The notes: a model not told the origin generated them from the letters alone. Numbered from the stretch's first letter, positions 52,710 through 61,680 are shown. The stretch: 64,000 nt of DNA from Flavimobilis marinus (GCF_900113055.1 NZ_FONZ01000005.1:98338-162337); one strand, 5' to 3'. A program made the numbers and translations.

Positions 52710-53975
52710 GTGAATCTCCTTTCCTTCAGTGCTTCGCACCGTGACCTCGACCTGGACGTCCTCGAGCGCCTGAGCGCGGGGGCGACCTCCGTGGGCCGTG
52801 ACCTGGTCGCGGCGTGCCCCACGGTCACCGGTGCGGTCGTCCTCGCGACGTGCAACAGGCTCGAGGTCTACGTGGAGACCCCCGACGGCGCGCAGCCGGA
52901 CGAGATCGCCGCGGCCCTGACGGACGCGGTCGCGTCGTCGGGCGACATCGACCCGGGCGCCGCGCGCGACGCCCTGCGCCTGCGGTCCGCCGACGACGCC
53001 ACGCGCCACCTGTTCGAGGTCGCCTCCGGGCTCGACTCGATGGTGGTCGGCGAGCGCGAGATCGCCGGCCAGGTGCGCCGTGCGCTCACGGCCGCGCACG
53101 CGGCCGGCATGACGTCCACGACGCTCGAGCAGGCGTTCCAGTTCGCCTCCCGCGTCTCGCGGCGGGTCGAGGCGGCTACGGGGCTGGGCTCGGCCGGACG
53201 CTCGATCGTCAACGTCGGGCTGGACCTGGTGGCTGCCGCCGCGCCGCCGTGGCGCCAGGCTCGCGTCATCCTCATCGGCACCGGGTCGTACGCGGGGGCG
53301 TCGCTCGCGGCCCTGCGGGCCCGTGGCTGCGACGACGTCCGCGTCTACTCGCGCTCGGGCCGCGCCGAGGCCTTCGCGGCCGCGCGCGGGGTCGACTCGA
53401 TCCCCGTCGACGGTCTCGTCGAGGCGCTCGCGGACGCCGACGTCGTCGTGTCCTGCTCGGGCCGCATCGGGACGGTGCTCGACGCTGCCGCCGTCGCGTC
53501 GGCCCGCGAGCGCGCCACGGTGCTCGCCGAGGACCGGGCGCACGAGCCCGACGCCCCCGCCCGCCCGCTCGTCCTCCTGGACCTCGCCCTGCAGCGCGAC
53601 GTCGAGGCGGACGTCGCCGACGTCGAGGGCGTCCTGCTCCTGGACCTCGCGACCATCCGGGCGAACGCCCCGCAGGTCGGCACCGAGCCCGTCGAACGCG
53701 CCCGCGAGGTCGTGGCCGACGCCGTCGAGGAGTTCTCCGAGCGGCTCGCCGCCCGCACCGTCGACCTCGCGGTGGTCGACGAGATCCGCGCGCTCGAGGA
53801 GCTCGCCCACGCCGAGGTCGTCGCGGGCGTCGCTGCGCTCGGGGGCCAGCGCCTGGACGCCCCGGCCCGCGCGCGCGCCGAGAAGACGCTGCGCCAGGAG
53901 GTCCGGGCGCGCCTGCACGCGGAGATCCAGGCGGCCAAGGCCGCCGTGCGCGCCCAAGTCGGCTCGATCGCCTGA
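52710..53975 (+). CDS. hemA: Glutamyl-tRNA reductase
   Basis: A 421-aa enzyme that reduces glutamyl-tRNA to glutamate-1-semialdehyde, the first committed step. The catalytic Cys48 lies in VVLATCNRLEVYVET; LFEVASGLDSMVVGEREIAG and the Rossmann segment VILIGTGSYAGASLAALRAR follow, then the C-terminal dimer helix. It starts with GTG 52710. It is divergent from the other heme genes and converges with purB. Confidence 0.95.
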   Translation: MNLLSFSASHRDLDLDVLERLSAGATSVGRDLVAACPTVTGAVVLATCNRLEVYVETPDGAQPDEIAAALTDAVASSGDIDPGAARDALRLRSADDATRHLFEVASGLDSMVVGEREIAGQVRRALTAAHAAGMTSTTLEQAFQFASRVSRRVEAATGLGSAGRSIVNVGLDLVAAAAPPWRQARVILIGTGSYAGASLAALRARGCDDVRVYSRSGRAEAFAAARGVDSIPVDGLVEALADADVVVSCSGRIGTVLDAAAVASARERATVLAEDRAHEPDAPARPLVLLDLALQRDVEADVADVEGVLLLDLATIRANAPQVGTEPVERAREVVADAVEEFSERLAARTVDLAVVDEIRALEELAHAEVVAGVAALGGQRLDAPARARAEKTLRQEVRARLHAEIQAAKAAVRAQVGSIA

Positions 53976-53985
53976 TCCGGACCTC

Positions 53986-54044
53986 CCCGGAGTTGTCATG
54001 CGTGGATCGGGCTAGAGCCCGACCCGCGCATGACAACTCGGGGT
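53986..54044. terminator. Long hairpin between convergent hemA and purB
   Basis: The two sides of 53986-54044 pair almost completely (about 28 bp; one bulge, two mismatches) around a 2-base loop at 54015-54016. The lower stem holds AGTTGTCATGCG and its complement. It fills nearly the whole 71-bp gap and can act on both genes. Confidence 0.8.
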
Positions 54045-54046
54045 GG

Positions 54047-55501
54047 CTACAGGTAGTCGTCCACGAGCGACGCCGCCAGGCCCACGTAGCTCGCCGGCGT
54101 CATGGCCGCCAGGCGCTCCGTGACGTCGTCGGGCAGGCCGAGGCCGCCCACGAACTCCCGCATCTGCTCGCCCGTGAGGCGCTGGCCGCGTGTGAGGTCC
54201 TTGAGTCGCTCGTACGGGTTCTCCATGCCGGGCACGCCCGCGACGCCGGCGGCGCGCATCGCGGACTGGATGGCCTCGCCGAGGACCTCCCAGTTGGCGT
54301 CGAGGTCGGCGTCCAGCATGCGACGGTCCACCGCGAGGGCCGTGAGGCCGCGGCCGACGTTGTCGATCGCGAGCAGCGAGTGCCCGAACGCGGGGCCGAT
54401 GTTGCGCTGCGTGGTCGAGTCGGTGAGGTCGCGCTGCAGGCGGCTCGTGACGAGCGTCGAGGCGAGCGTGTCCAGCAGGGCGCTCGAGATCTCGAGGTTG
54501 GCCTCGGCGTTCTCGAACCGGATCGGGTTGACCTTGTGCGGCATTGTCGATGACCCGGTGGCGCCGGCGACCGGGATCTGCGTGAACACCCCGAGCGAGA
54601 TGTACGTCCACATGTCGGTGGCCAGGTTGTGCAGGATCCGGTTGAACCGCGCGACGTCGCTGTAGAGCTCGGCCTGCCAGTCGTGGCTCTCGATCTGCGT
54701 CGTCAGCGGGTTCCAGGTGAGGCCGAGGTGCTCGACGAACGTGCGCGAGACCTCGGGCCAGTCGGCGCCCGGGACGGCCGCGACGTGCGCACCGTAGGTG
54801 CCGGTCGCGCCGTTGAGCTTGCCGAGGAACTCCGCGCGCTCGATCCGGGTGAGCTGGCGGCGCAGGCGGTGCGCGAGGACCGCGAGCTCCTTGCCGAGCG
54901 TGGTCGGTGTCGCGGGCTGGCCGTGGGTGCGAGCGAGCATCGGGACGTCGGCGTGCTCGCGCGCCATCGCGACGAGCTGGTCGAGGAGCTCGTACGCCGC
55001 GGGCAGCCACACGCGCTCGACGGCGCCGCGCACCATGAGCGAGTAGGCGAGGTTGTTGATGTCCTCGCTCGTGCAGGCGAAGTGCACGAGCTCGCTCACG
55101 GCGGGCAGGTTCGTGTCCTGGCCCAGGATGCCGGGAGCGGCGGCGAGGCGACGCTTGAGGAAGTACTCGACGGCCTTGACGTCGTGCACCGTCTGGCGCT
55201 CGATCTCCGCGAGCTCGGCGATCCCGGCCGCGCTGAAGTCGGAGACGACGGCGCGCAGGTAGCCCTGCTCGTTGTCGGTGAGCGTCGGGGCGCCGGGCAC
55301 CACCTGCTGGGAGGTCAGGTGGATGAGCCACTCGACCTCGACGTGCAGGCGCTCGCGGTTGAGCGCGGCCTCGGAGAGGTGGTCTACCAGCGGGGCGACC
55401 GCGGCGCGGTAGCGGCCGTCGAGCGGGCCGAGGGCGATCGGCGGCGTGGCCTCGGCCAGGCAGACACGGTCAGGGGCAGGCGAGGAGCTCGTCAGCGGCA
55501 T
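54047..55501 (-). CDS. purB: Adenylosuccinate lyase
   Basis: A 484-aa lyase of the E. coli PurB type (longer than the Bacillus type). It has LGPLDGRYRAAVAPLVDHLS, VHFACTSEDINNLAYSLMVR, ARTHGQPATPTTLGKELAV, and the signature loop SSTMPHKVNPIRFENAEANL near residue 318. It acts twice in purine synthesis, releasing fumarate. ATG 55501 is preceded by AACAAT at six bases, close to the leaderless pattern. Confidence 0.96.
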   Translation of the reverse strand: MPLTSSSPAPDRVCLAEATPPIALGPLDGRYRAAVAPLVDHLSEAALNRERLHVEVEWLIHLTSQQVVPGAPTLTDNEQGYLRAVVSDFSAAGIAELAEIERQTVHDVKAVEYFLKRRLAAAPGILGQDTNLPAVSELVHFACTSEDINNLAYSLMVRGAVERVWLPAAYELLDQLVAMAREHADVPMLARTHGQPATPTTLGKELAVLAHRLRRQLTRIERAEFLGKLNGATGTYGAHVAAVPGADWPEVSRTFVEHLGLTWNPLTTQIESHDWQAELYSDVARFNRILHNLATDMWTYISLGVFTQIPVAGATGSSTMPHKVNPIRFENAEANLEISSALLDTLASTLVTSRLQRDLTDSTTQRNIGPAFGHSLLAIDNVGRGLTALAVDRRMLDADLDANWEVLGEAIQSAMRAAGVAGVPGMENPYERLKDLTRGQRLTGEQMREFVGGLGLPDDVTERLAAMTPASYVGLAASLVDDYL

Positions 55502-55546
55502 GCCCGCATTGTTCCACGCCGTTTCTCAGCGCCGCCGACGACGCCG

Positions 55547-55918
55547 CTAGTCGGGCACGACGAGGTTGCCGACGAGCGTCACGACCGACACGACGACGGC
55601 CGCGAAGAACGCCGACCAGAACCCGTCGACGGCTAGCCCCCACGGCAGCAGCTCAGTGAGCCACGCGGTCAGGATCAGCATGAGCGCGTTGACGACGAGG
55701 AAGAACAGCCCGAGCGTGAGGATGTACAGCGGGAAGGCGAGAAACGCCACGACGGGACGCACGACGGCGTTGACGAGCCCGAGCACGAGCGCGACCACAC
55801 CGAGCACGACGGCGGTCCCACCGGGCGTCTCAGCGCCGACGACATCGACGCCGCCCACGAGGGAGGTGGCGACCCAGAGCCCGAGCGCGGTCACGAGAGT
55901 CCGAGCGAGAAAACCCAT
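55547..55918 (-). CDS. PF04020-type small membrane protein (phage-holin-4-like)
   Basis: A 123-aa protein with four membrane segments (residues 4-24, 32-54, 58-83, 99-120) and the family block LVNAVVRPVVAFLAFPLYIL TLGLFFLVVNALML. Despite the family nickname it is a housekeeping membrane protein (YvlD-like), not a phage lysis gene; its role is unknown. ATG 55918 follows CAGGAT by six bases. Confidence 0.88.
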   Translation of the reverse strand: MGFLARTLVTALGLWVATSLVGGVDVVGAETPGGTAVVLGVVALVLGLVNAVVRPVVAFLAFPLYILTLGLFFLVVNALMLILTAWLTELLPWGLAVDGFWSAFFAAVVVSVVTLVGNLVVPD

Positions 55919-55994
55919 GCCCCGATCCTGGCACAGGCCCCCACGCCCCTGGGACGGCGGCGAGCGGCGCCCCCTGGGGTGCGATGCTGGGGGC

Positions 55995-57089
55995 GTGAGC
56001 GAACGAGTGCCCTTGCGCCCCCAGGTCGATGCCCTTCCGCCGTACGTCCCCGGGGCCCGCCCCGGCGCCGGCGCGGCAGCGTTCAAGCTGTCGTCGAACG
56101 AGAACCCCTACCCGGTGCTGCCGTCGGTGCTGGCGGCGATCATCGACGCCGCCCAGGAGGCGAACCGGTACCCCGACATGTTCGCGACCGAGCTGACGAG
56201 CGCGCTGGAGGACACCCTCGGGCTCGAGCCGGGTCACGTCGTCGCGGGCAACGGCTCGGTGGCGGTGCTCTCGCACATCCTGCAGGCCGTGGTGAACCCG
56301 GGCGACGAGGTCGTCTACGCGTGGCGGTCGTTCGAGGCGTACCCGATCGCGGTGGCCGTCGCGGGCGGGGTCTCGGTGCAGGTCCCGCTGCGGCGCGACG
56401 AGTCGGGGGCCAGCACGGGCGAGCTCGATCTCGACGCGATGGCCGCGGCGGTCACCGACCGCACGAAGGTCGTGCTGGTGTGCTCGCCCAACAACCCGAC
56501 CGGCCCGGTCGTGACCCACGCCGCGATGGAGCGGCTGCTGGCCGCGGTGCCGAGCGACGTCCTCGTCGTGCTGGACGAGGCGTACCTGGAGTTCGTCCGG
56601 GACCCCGACGTGGCGGACGGCCTGGCGCTGTTCCGCGAGCACCCGAACCTCGTGCTGCTGCGCACCTTCTCCAAGGCGTACGGGCTCGCGGGGCTCCGGG
56701 TGGGCTACGCCGTGGCCCGCAAGCGGCTGGCCTCGGGGATCCGCGGCACGTCGACGCCGTTCGGGGTCTCGCACGTCGCGCAGCGGGCCGCGCTCGCCTC
56801 CCTGCAGGCCAAGGACGAGCTCGACCGACAGGTCGAGGCGATCGTGGCGGAGCGGACGAGGCTCGTCGAGGCGTTGACTGCTCAGGGCTGGCGCGTGCCC
56901 GCGACGCAGGCCAACTTCGTGTGGTTCGACCTGGGTGCACGCACGGGGGCGTGCGCCACCCAGGCAGCCGACGCCGGAGTGATCGTCCGCCCGTTCGCGG
57001 GCGAGGGCCTGCGGGTCACCGTGGGCGAGCCCGAGGCGACGGACCTGCTCCTGGGCGTTGCAGCCCGCTGGCTCGACGCCGACGCCTGA
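55995..57089 (+). CDS. hisC: Histidinol-phosphate aminotransferase family protein
   Basis: A 364-aa PLP enzyme of fold type I. FKLSSNENPYPVLPSVLAAI, GNGSVAVLSHILQAV, CSPNNPTGPVVTHAAM, VVLDEAYLEFV and the PLP-lysine block RTFSKAYGLAGLRVGYAV are all HisC signatures. It may transaminate imidazole-acetol phosphate or aromatic keto acids; with no other his genes nearby, an aromatic aminotransferase role is possible. GTG 55995 lies six bases after GATGCT. Confidence 0.87.
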   Translation: MSERVPLRPQVDALPPYVPGARPGAGAAAFKLSSNENPYPVLPSVLAAIIDAAQEANRYPDMFATELTSALEDTLGLEPGHVVAGNGSVAVLSHILQAVVNPGDEVVYAWRSFEAYPIAVAVAGGVSVQVPLRRDESGASTGELDLDAMAAAVTDRTKVVLVCSPNNPTGPVVTHAAMERLLAAVPSDVLVVLDEAYLEFVRDPDVADGLALFREHPNLVLLRTFSKAYGLAGLRVGYAVARKRLASGIRGTSTPFGVSHVAQRAALASLQAKDELDRQVEAIVAERTRLVEALTAQGWRVPATQANFVWFDLGARTGACATQAADAGVIVRPFAGEGLRVTVGEPEATDLLLGVAARWLDADA

Positions 57090-57103
57090 CCACCTCGGTC
57101 AGA

Positions 57104-57134
57104 CGTGCGGTTGTGGGATCCCCACAACCGCACG
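57104..57134 (+). terminator. Hairpin after hisC
   Basis: CGTGCGGTTGTGGG (57104-57117) and its exact complement (57121-57134) form a 14-bp stem with a 3-base loop, 14 bp after the hisC stop. Confidence 0.85.
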
Positions 57135-57172
57135 ATCGCCTTTCGGGCGCTTCCGGAGATGGTCGCGGCGGC

Positions 57173-57210
57173 GTTCCGTTCCCTACGCTTGCGTAGGTTA
57201 CGGAACCGTA
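57173..57210. promoter_or_regulatory. Palindromic operator cluster upstream of the 2-oxoacid dehydrogenase operon
   Basis: CCTACGC-TT-GCGTAGG (57182-57197) is a perfect palindrome and TACGG-AA-CCGTA (57199-57210) is another, with centres 15 bp apart. GTTCCGT (57173-57179) pairs with ACGGAAC (57200-57206), enclosing the first. TAGGTT (57194-57199) could be the -10, so a bound repressor would block it. The half-site TACGG/CCGTA resembles TetR-family operators; the regulator is not in this window. Confidence 0.55.
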
Positions 57211-57238
57211 GCCTCCGCCCGTCCACCCGGGGAGTGCC

Positions 57239-58369
57239 TTGACCGCGAACCACGACGCCACGAACGTCGAGCTCGTCCAGCTGGTGACCCCAGCAGGCGA
57301 GCGCACCCACGACGCCGCCTCTGAGCCCTACCGGGCTCGCGCGGCAGCGCTGGGGACCCAGGAGATCCGCGCGTTCTACCGGGACATGACGCTCGTGCGC
57401 CGGTTCGACACCGAGGCGACCTCCCTGCAGCGGCAGGGCGAGCTCGGCCTGTGGCCGCAGTGCCTCGGCCAGGAGGCGGCCCAGGTCGGCTCCGGCCGGG
57501 CACTGGCGCCCCAGGACGTGGTGTTCCCCTCCTACCGGGAGCACGGCGTCGCGCACACCCGCGGCATGGACCTTGCGCAGATCCTCCAACTGTTCCGCGG
57601 GGTGGACCACGGCGGCTGGGACCCGGCCGAGCACAACTTCCACCTCTACACCCTGGTGATCGGCTCGCACACGCTGCACGCGACCGGATACGCGATGGGC
57701 GTCCAGCGCGACGGCCTCGTCGGCACGGGGGACCCCGCCCGGGACACCGCGGTCGTGACGTACTTCGGCGACGGCGCCACCTCCCAGGGCGACGTGAACG
57801 AGGCGCTCGTCTTCGCGGCCGTCAACCAGGCCCCGCTCGTGCTGTTCTGCCAGAACAACCAGTGGGCGATCTCCGAGCCGAACTCCCGCCAGTTCCGGGT
57901 GCCCGTCGCCCGCCGCGGCGAGGGGTTCGGCGTGCCGGGCGTCCGCGTGGACGGCAACGACGTCCTCGCGTCGTGGGCGGTCGCGCAGGAGGCGCTCGAG
58001 CGCGCCCGGTCCGGCGGCGGCCCCACCCTGGTCGAGGCGTACACGTACCGCATGGGCGCGCACACGACGTCGGACGACCCGACCCGGTACCGCAGCCGCG
58101 CCGAGGAGCAGTACTGGCGCGACCGCGACCCGCTTACCCGCATCGAGGCGCTGCTGAAGGCCGAGGACGGCTGGGACGAGACCTGGGCGCGCGACCTCGC
58201 CGACGAGGCGGACGCCCTCGGCGAGCACGTGCGCACCGCGTGCCGCGCGATGCCGGCCCCGGCCGCGGCGTCGATGTTCGAGCACGTGTACGCGACCGAC
58301 AACGCGGTCGTCGAGGCGGACCGGGCGTGGTTCGCCGACTACGAGCAGAACTTCGAGGAGGCACGGTGA
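57239..58369 (+). CDS. pdhA: Pyruvate/branched-chain 2-oxoacid dehydrogenase E1 alpha subunit
   Basis: A 376-aa E1 alpha. It has RDMTLVRRFDTEATSLQRQG, LGQEAAQVGSGRAL and the thiamine-diphosphate motif GDGATSQGDVNEALVFAAVN ending in QNNQW, with YRMGAHTTSDDPTRYR near the end. As actinobacteria usually oxidise pyruvate with AceE, this complex is more likely specific for branched-chain 2-oxo acids. It begins with TTG 57239 behind GGGGAG. Operon with E1 beta and E2; no E3 gene is adjacent. Confidence 0.92.
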   Translation: MTANHDATNVELVQLVTPAGERTHDAASEPYRARAAALGTQEIRAFYRDMTLVRRFDTEATSLQRQGELGLWPQCLGQEAAQVGSGRALAPQDVVFPSYREHGVAHTRGMDLAQILQLFRGVDHGGWDPAEHNFHLYTLVIGSHTLHATGYAMGVQRDGLVGTGDPARDTAVVTYFGDGATSQGDVNEALVFAAVNQAPLVLFCQNNQWAISEPNSRQFRVPVARRGEGFGVPGVRVDGNDVLASWAVAQEALERARSGGGPTLVEAYTYRMGAHTTSDDPTRYRSRAEEQYWRDRDPLTRIEALLKAEDGWDETWARDLADEADALGEHVRTACRAMPAPAAASMFEHVYATDNAVVEADRAWFADYEQNFEEAR

Positions 58370-59397
58370 CGATGACGACGACGCACCCCCCGACCGCGCA
58401 GGCGACCGGTACCCGCACCCTCACGCTGGCCAAGGCCATCAACCTCGGCCTGCGCCAGGCGCTCGCCGACGACGACAAGACCCTCCTCATGGGTGAGGAC
58501 ATCGGGCCGCTCGGCGGCGTGTTCCGGGTGACCGACGGCCTGCAGGCGGAGTTCGGCGAGCAGCGTGTGGTCGACACCCCGCTCGCGGAGTCGGGCATCG
58601 TCGGCACGGCGATCGGCCTCGCGCTGCGCGGCTACCGGCCCGTGTGCGAGATCCAGTTCGACGGATTCGTGTTCCCGGCGTTCGACCAGATCACGACGCA
58701 GCTCGCCAAGATGCACTACCGCTCCCGCGGGAAGCTCACGCTCCCGGTCGTCATCCGCATCCCCTACGGCGGCGGCATCGGTGCGATCGAGCACCACAGC
58801 GAGAGCCCCGAGGCACTGTTCGCCCACACGCCGGGCCTGCGCGTCGTGACGTGCGCGAACCCGGCCGACGCCTACTGGATGATCCAGGACGCGATCGCGA
58901 GCCCCGACCCCGTCCTGTTCTTCGAGCCCAAGGGCCGCTACTGGGACAAGGCCGAGGTCGACCTCGACCACCGCCCCGGCGCGGCGCAGGGCACGCTGGA
59001 CCGCGCCGTCGTCGTGCGCCCGGGGACCGACCTCACGCTCGTCGCGTACGGGCCGACCGTGCACACGGCGCTCGCGGTCGCGCAGTCCGCGGCCGAGGAG
59101 GGCCGCAGCATCGAGGTCATCGACCTGCGCAGCATCTCGCCCCTCGACACGGCCACGGTCGTGGAGTCGGTGCGCCGGACGGGACGCTGCGTCGTCGTGC
59201 ACGAGGCCCCGACCTACTTCGGCGCCGGCGCCGAGGTCGCCGCGCGCGTGACCGAGGAGTGCTTCTACTCCCTCGAGGCGCCCGTCCTGCGTGTCGGTGG
59301 TTTCCACACGCCGTACCCGGTGTCCAAGATCGAGCACGACTACCTGCCCGGGCTGGACCGCGTGCTCGACGCCGTCGACCGCGCCTTCGGGTTCTGA
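58366..59397 (+). CDS. 2-oxoacid dehydrogenase E1 beta subunit
   Basis: A 343-aa E1 beta: LTLAKAINLGLRQALADDDK, LLMGEDIGPLGGVFRVTDGL, VDTPLAESGIVGTAIGLAL, PYGGGIGAIEHHSESPEALF, and SKIEHDYLPGLDRVLDAVDR. It completes the E1 heterotetramer. GTG 58366 overlaps the alpha stop as GTGA and has GAGGAGG upstream; ATG 58372 is an alternative. Confidence 0.94.
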   Translation: MTMTTTHPPTAQATGTRTLTLAKAINLGLRQALADDDKTLLMGEDIGPLGGVFRVTDGLQAEFGEQRVVDTPLAESGIVGTAIGLALRGYRPVCEIQFDGFVFPAFDQITTQLAKMHYRSRGKLTLPVVIRIPYGGGIGAIEHHSESPEALFAHTPGLRVVTCANPADAYWMIQDAIASPDPVLFFEPKGRYWDKAEVDLDHRPGAAQGTLDRAVVVRPGTDLTLVAYGPTVHTALAVAQSAAEEGRSIEVIDLRSISPLDTATVVESVRRTGRCVVVHEAPTYFGAGAEVAARVTEECFYSLEAPVLRVGGFHTPYPVSKIEHDYLPGLDRVLDAVDRAFGF

Positions 59398-59408
59398 GGA
59401 GCAGCGCG

Positions 59409-60824
59409 ATGCCAGTGTTCGAGACTTTCCTCCTGCCCGACGCCGGTGAGGGCCTCACCGAGGCCGAGATCGTGCAGTGGCACGTCGCGGTGGGGGACGC
59501 CGTGTCGGTGAACCAGACGATCGTCGAGATCGAGACGGCGAAGTCCCTCGTGGAGCTCCCGAGCCCGTGGACCGGGGTCGTCAGCCAGGTGCTCGTCGCC
59601 GAGGGCACGACCGTCGACGTCGGCACCCCGATCATCGTCGTCGACGTCGACCCGGGCGGCCCGCCCGCCGCGACGTCGGACGGCGGGGCTCCGGCCGAGG
59701 CCGCGACGCCCGAGGCGGCGGCCGGCAGCGGCAACGTCCTGGTCGGGTACGGGGTGGCGGCGCCGAGCGCGCGTCGTGCCCGCCGCGCTGGCGCGGGGTC
59801 GACCGCACCGGGGACGACGCCGAACGACCAGGCTGCAGCGACGCCAGCAGCGGCGACGCCCCCGCCTGCTGCGCCGGCGCCCGCGCAACCTGCGCCGTCG
59901 CCCGCCCGTGCCGCGCACGGCTCCGTCTACGCCAAGCCGCCCGTGCGCAAGCTGGCCAAGGACCTCGGCGTGGACCTCGGCAGCGTGGCGCCCACCGGAC
60001 CGGGGGAGATCATCACCCGCGAGGACGTGCTCGCGTTCGCGCGCCAGGCCGAGGGCCAGACGCTCGCCACCTATCCGGGCGACGACGCACCCTGGCTCGC
60101 GTCCGGCACGGTCAGCGCGGACGGACGGCAGACCCGCGTCCCGGTGAAGAGCGTGCGCAAGCGCACCGCGGAGGCGATGGTCGCGAGCGCCTTCACCGCG
60201 CCCCACGTGACGGTGTTCCAGACGGTCGACGTCACCCGCACCATGCGGCTGGTCGAACGGCTGCGGGCCGACCGCGAGTTCGCCGACGTCCGCGTCACGC
60301 CGCTCCTGGTCACCGCGAAGGCGCTGCTCATCGCCCTCAACCGGCACCCGGAGGTCAACGCGAGCTGGGACGACGAGGCCCGCGAGATCGTCTACAAGCA
60401 CTACGTGAACCTGGGCATCGCTGCGGCGACGCCCCGCGGCCTGGTCGTGCCGAACATCAAGGACGCGCACCGGATGTCGCTGACCGAGCTGGCCCGCGGG
60501 CTCGCCGACCTCACGGCCGCGGCGCGCGCCGGCAAGACGACGCCGGCGGACATGAGCGACGGCACGATCACGATCACCAACGTCGGGGTGTTCGGGATCG
60601 ACACGGGCACGCCGATCCTCAACCCGGGCGAGGCGGCGATCCTCGCGTTCGGCGCCATCCGTGAGCAGCCGTGGGTGCACAAGGGCAAGATCAAGAAGCG
60701 GATGGTCACCCAGCTCGCGCTGAGCGTCGACCACCGCCTGGTGGACGGCGGCCTCGCGTCGCGGCTCCTGGCCGACGTCGCCGCGGTGCTGCACGACCCC
60801 GCTCAGGCCCTCGTCTGGGCCTGA
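59409..60824 (+). CDS. 2-oxoacid dehydrogenase E2 (dihydrolipoyl acyltransferase)
   Basis: A 471-aa E2. One lipoyl domain (residues 1-78) has the attachment lysine Lys45 in EIETAKSLVEL. An Ala/Pro-rich linker follows, then the subunit-binding domain (KPPVRKLAKDLGVDLGSVAP) at about 175-210. The catalytic domain has FTAPHVTVFQTVDVTR, GTITITNVGVFGIDTGTPIL and the active-site DHRLVDGG near residue 441. It is 11 bp after E1 beta. Confidence 0.95.
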   Translation: MPVFETFLLPDAGEGLTEAEIVQWHVAVGDAVSVNQTIVEIETAKSLVELPSPWTGVVSQVLVAEGTTVDVGTPIIVVDVDPGGPPAATSDGGAPAEAATPEAAAGSGNVLVGYGVAAPSARRARRAGAGSTAPGTTPNDQAAATPAAATPPPAAPAPAQPAPSPARAAHGSVYAKPPVRKLAKDLGVDLGSVAPTGPGEIITREDVLAFARQAEGQTLATYPGDDAPWLASGTVSADGRQTRVPVKSVRKRTAEAMVASAFTAPHVTVFQTVDVTRTMRLVERLRADREFADVRVTPLLVTAKALLIALNRHPEVNASWDDEAREIVYKHYVNLGIAAATPRGLVVPNIKDAHRMSLTELARGLADLTAAARAGKTTPADMSDGTITITNVGVFGIDTGTPILNPGEAAILAFGAIREQPWVHKGKIKKRMVTQLALSVDHRLVDGGLASRLLADVAAVLHDPAQALVWA

Positions 60825-60857
60825 GCGGGGACGCTCGACGGCGCGCCGTCGGGCAGG

Positions 60858-61487
60858 TCAGGCCGTGATGGCGAGGGCGAAGCGGTCGCCCTCGCGGGAG
60901 AAGCCGATCTTCTCGTAGTACGCGCCGGGTGCTGACGCGCTCCCCGGCGCGGTGACGATGCGCCGGTACCCCTTGGCGGCGAACAGCTGCGAGCTGCGGA
61001 AGACGAACTCGCCGGGCGTGAAGTCGCGGTAGCGCTCGACGACGTAGTCGAGGTCGACCTGCACCTCGCCGTCGCCGGCGTCGTGGGCGAGCACGTAGCC
61101 CACCGTCTCGTCGCCGTGCACGATGAGGTACGCCTCGCGGGCCTCGGTGACGGGGCGGCCCGCGGCGGCAGGGTTGAACGTAGCGATGTCCGCCGCGTGC
61201 TGGCCGAGCAGGTGCTGCAGGTAGGCGTCGTCCGGACGGACCTCGACGACGTCGTAGGACGCGGTCGAGTGGCGCTCGCCCATGAGCTTGCGCAGGTAGT
61301 AGATGTTGATGGCGGCGAGCACCACGTTGAGGCCGGTCATCGGCCACACGCCGGAGATCGAGTTGTACGCGATGAGGATGAGGCAGCCGACGAGGTTGAT
61401 CAGGCGCAGACGCAGGATGCGGGTCTGCAGCAGCGACCAGACGAGGATCGCTGAGCCGATCCAGCCGACGATCTCAAGGATGGGCAT
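60858..61487 (-). CDS. Membrane protein: YgjV-like segment fused to a GNAT-like domain
   Basis: A 209-aa protein. The first 75 residues have three membrane segments (EIVGWIGSAILVWSLLQTRI, LINLVGCLILIAYNSISG, GLNVVLAAINIYYLRKLMGE), resembling the YgjV/PnuC-like small membrane family. Residues 80-205 resemble an acetyltransferase fold (EAYLIVHGDETVGYVLAHD, VFRSSQLFAAKGYRRIVTAP, AYYEKIGFSREGDRF) but with a changed acetyl-CoA loop. The C-terminal part would face the cytoplasm. Function unknown. It converges with the E2 gene. Confidence 0.8.
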   Translation of the reverse strand: MPILEIVGWIGSAILVWSLLQTRILRLRLINLVGCLILIAYNSISGVWPMTGLNVVLAAINIYYLRKLMGERHSTASYDVVEVRPDDAYLQHLLGQHAADIATFNPAAAGRPVTEAREAYLIVHGDETVGYVLAHDAGDGEVQVDLDYVVERYRDFTPGEFVFRSSQLFAAKGYRRIVTAPGSASAPGAYYEKIGFSREGDRFALAITA

Positions 61488-61680
61488 GAGGTGCCCCTTC
61501 GGTCACGGCACCGGGTGCCGGGGCCGACCTCCGTGGTCGGCGACCCGACGATAGCCTGCGGCTCGTCGGCCGTACACCCCCCAAGGTCCCGGGCTCGCCG
61601 AGCGCCCGGGCTGCGGGCTGGGCGCGGCTCGGGACGCTGTGGAAAGGTGGACGACGTTCCCCGACGAGACGGAGACTGCT

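Noticed and set aside
55547..55918. Possible prophage remnant because of the holin family name
   Set aside because: The PF04020 family is widespread in non-phage loci, and no other phage gene is present.
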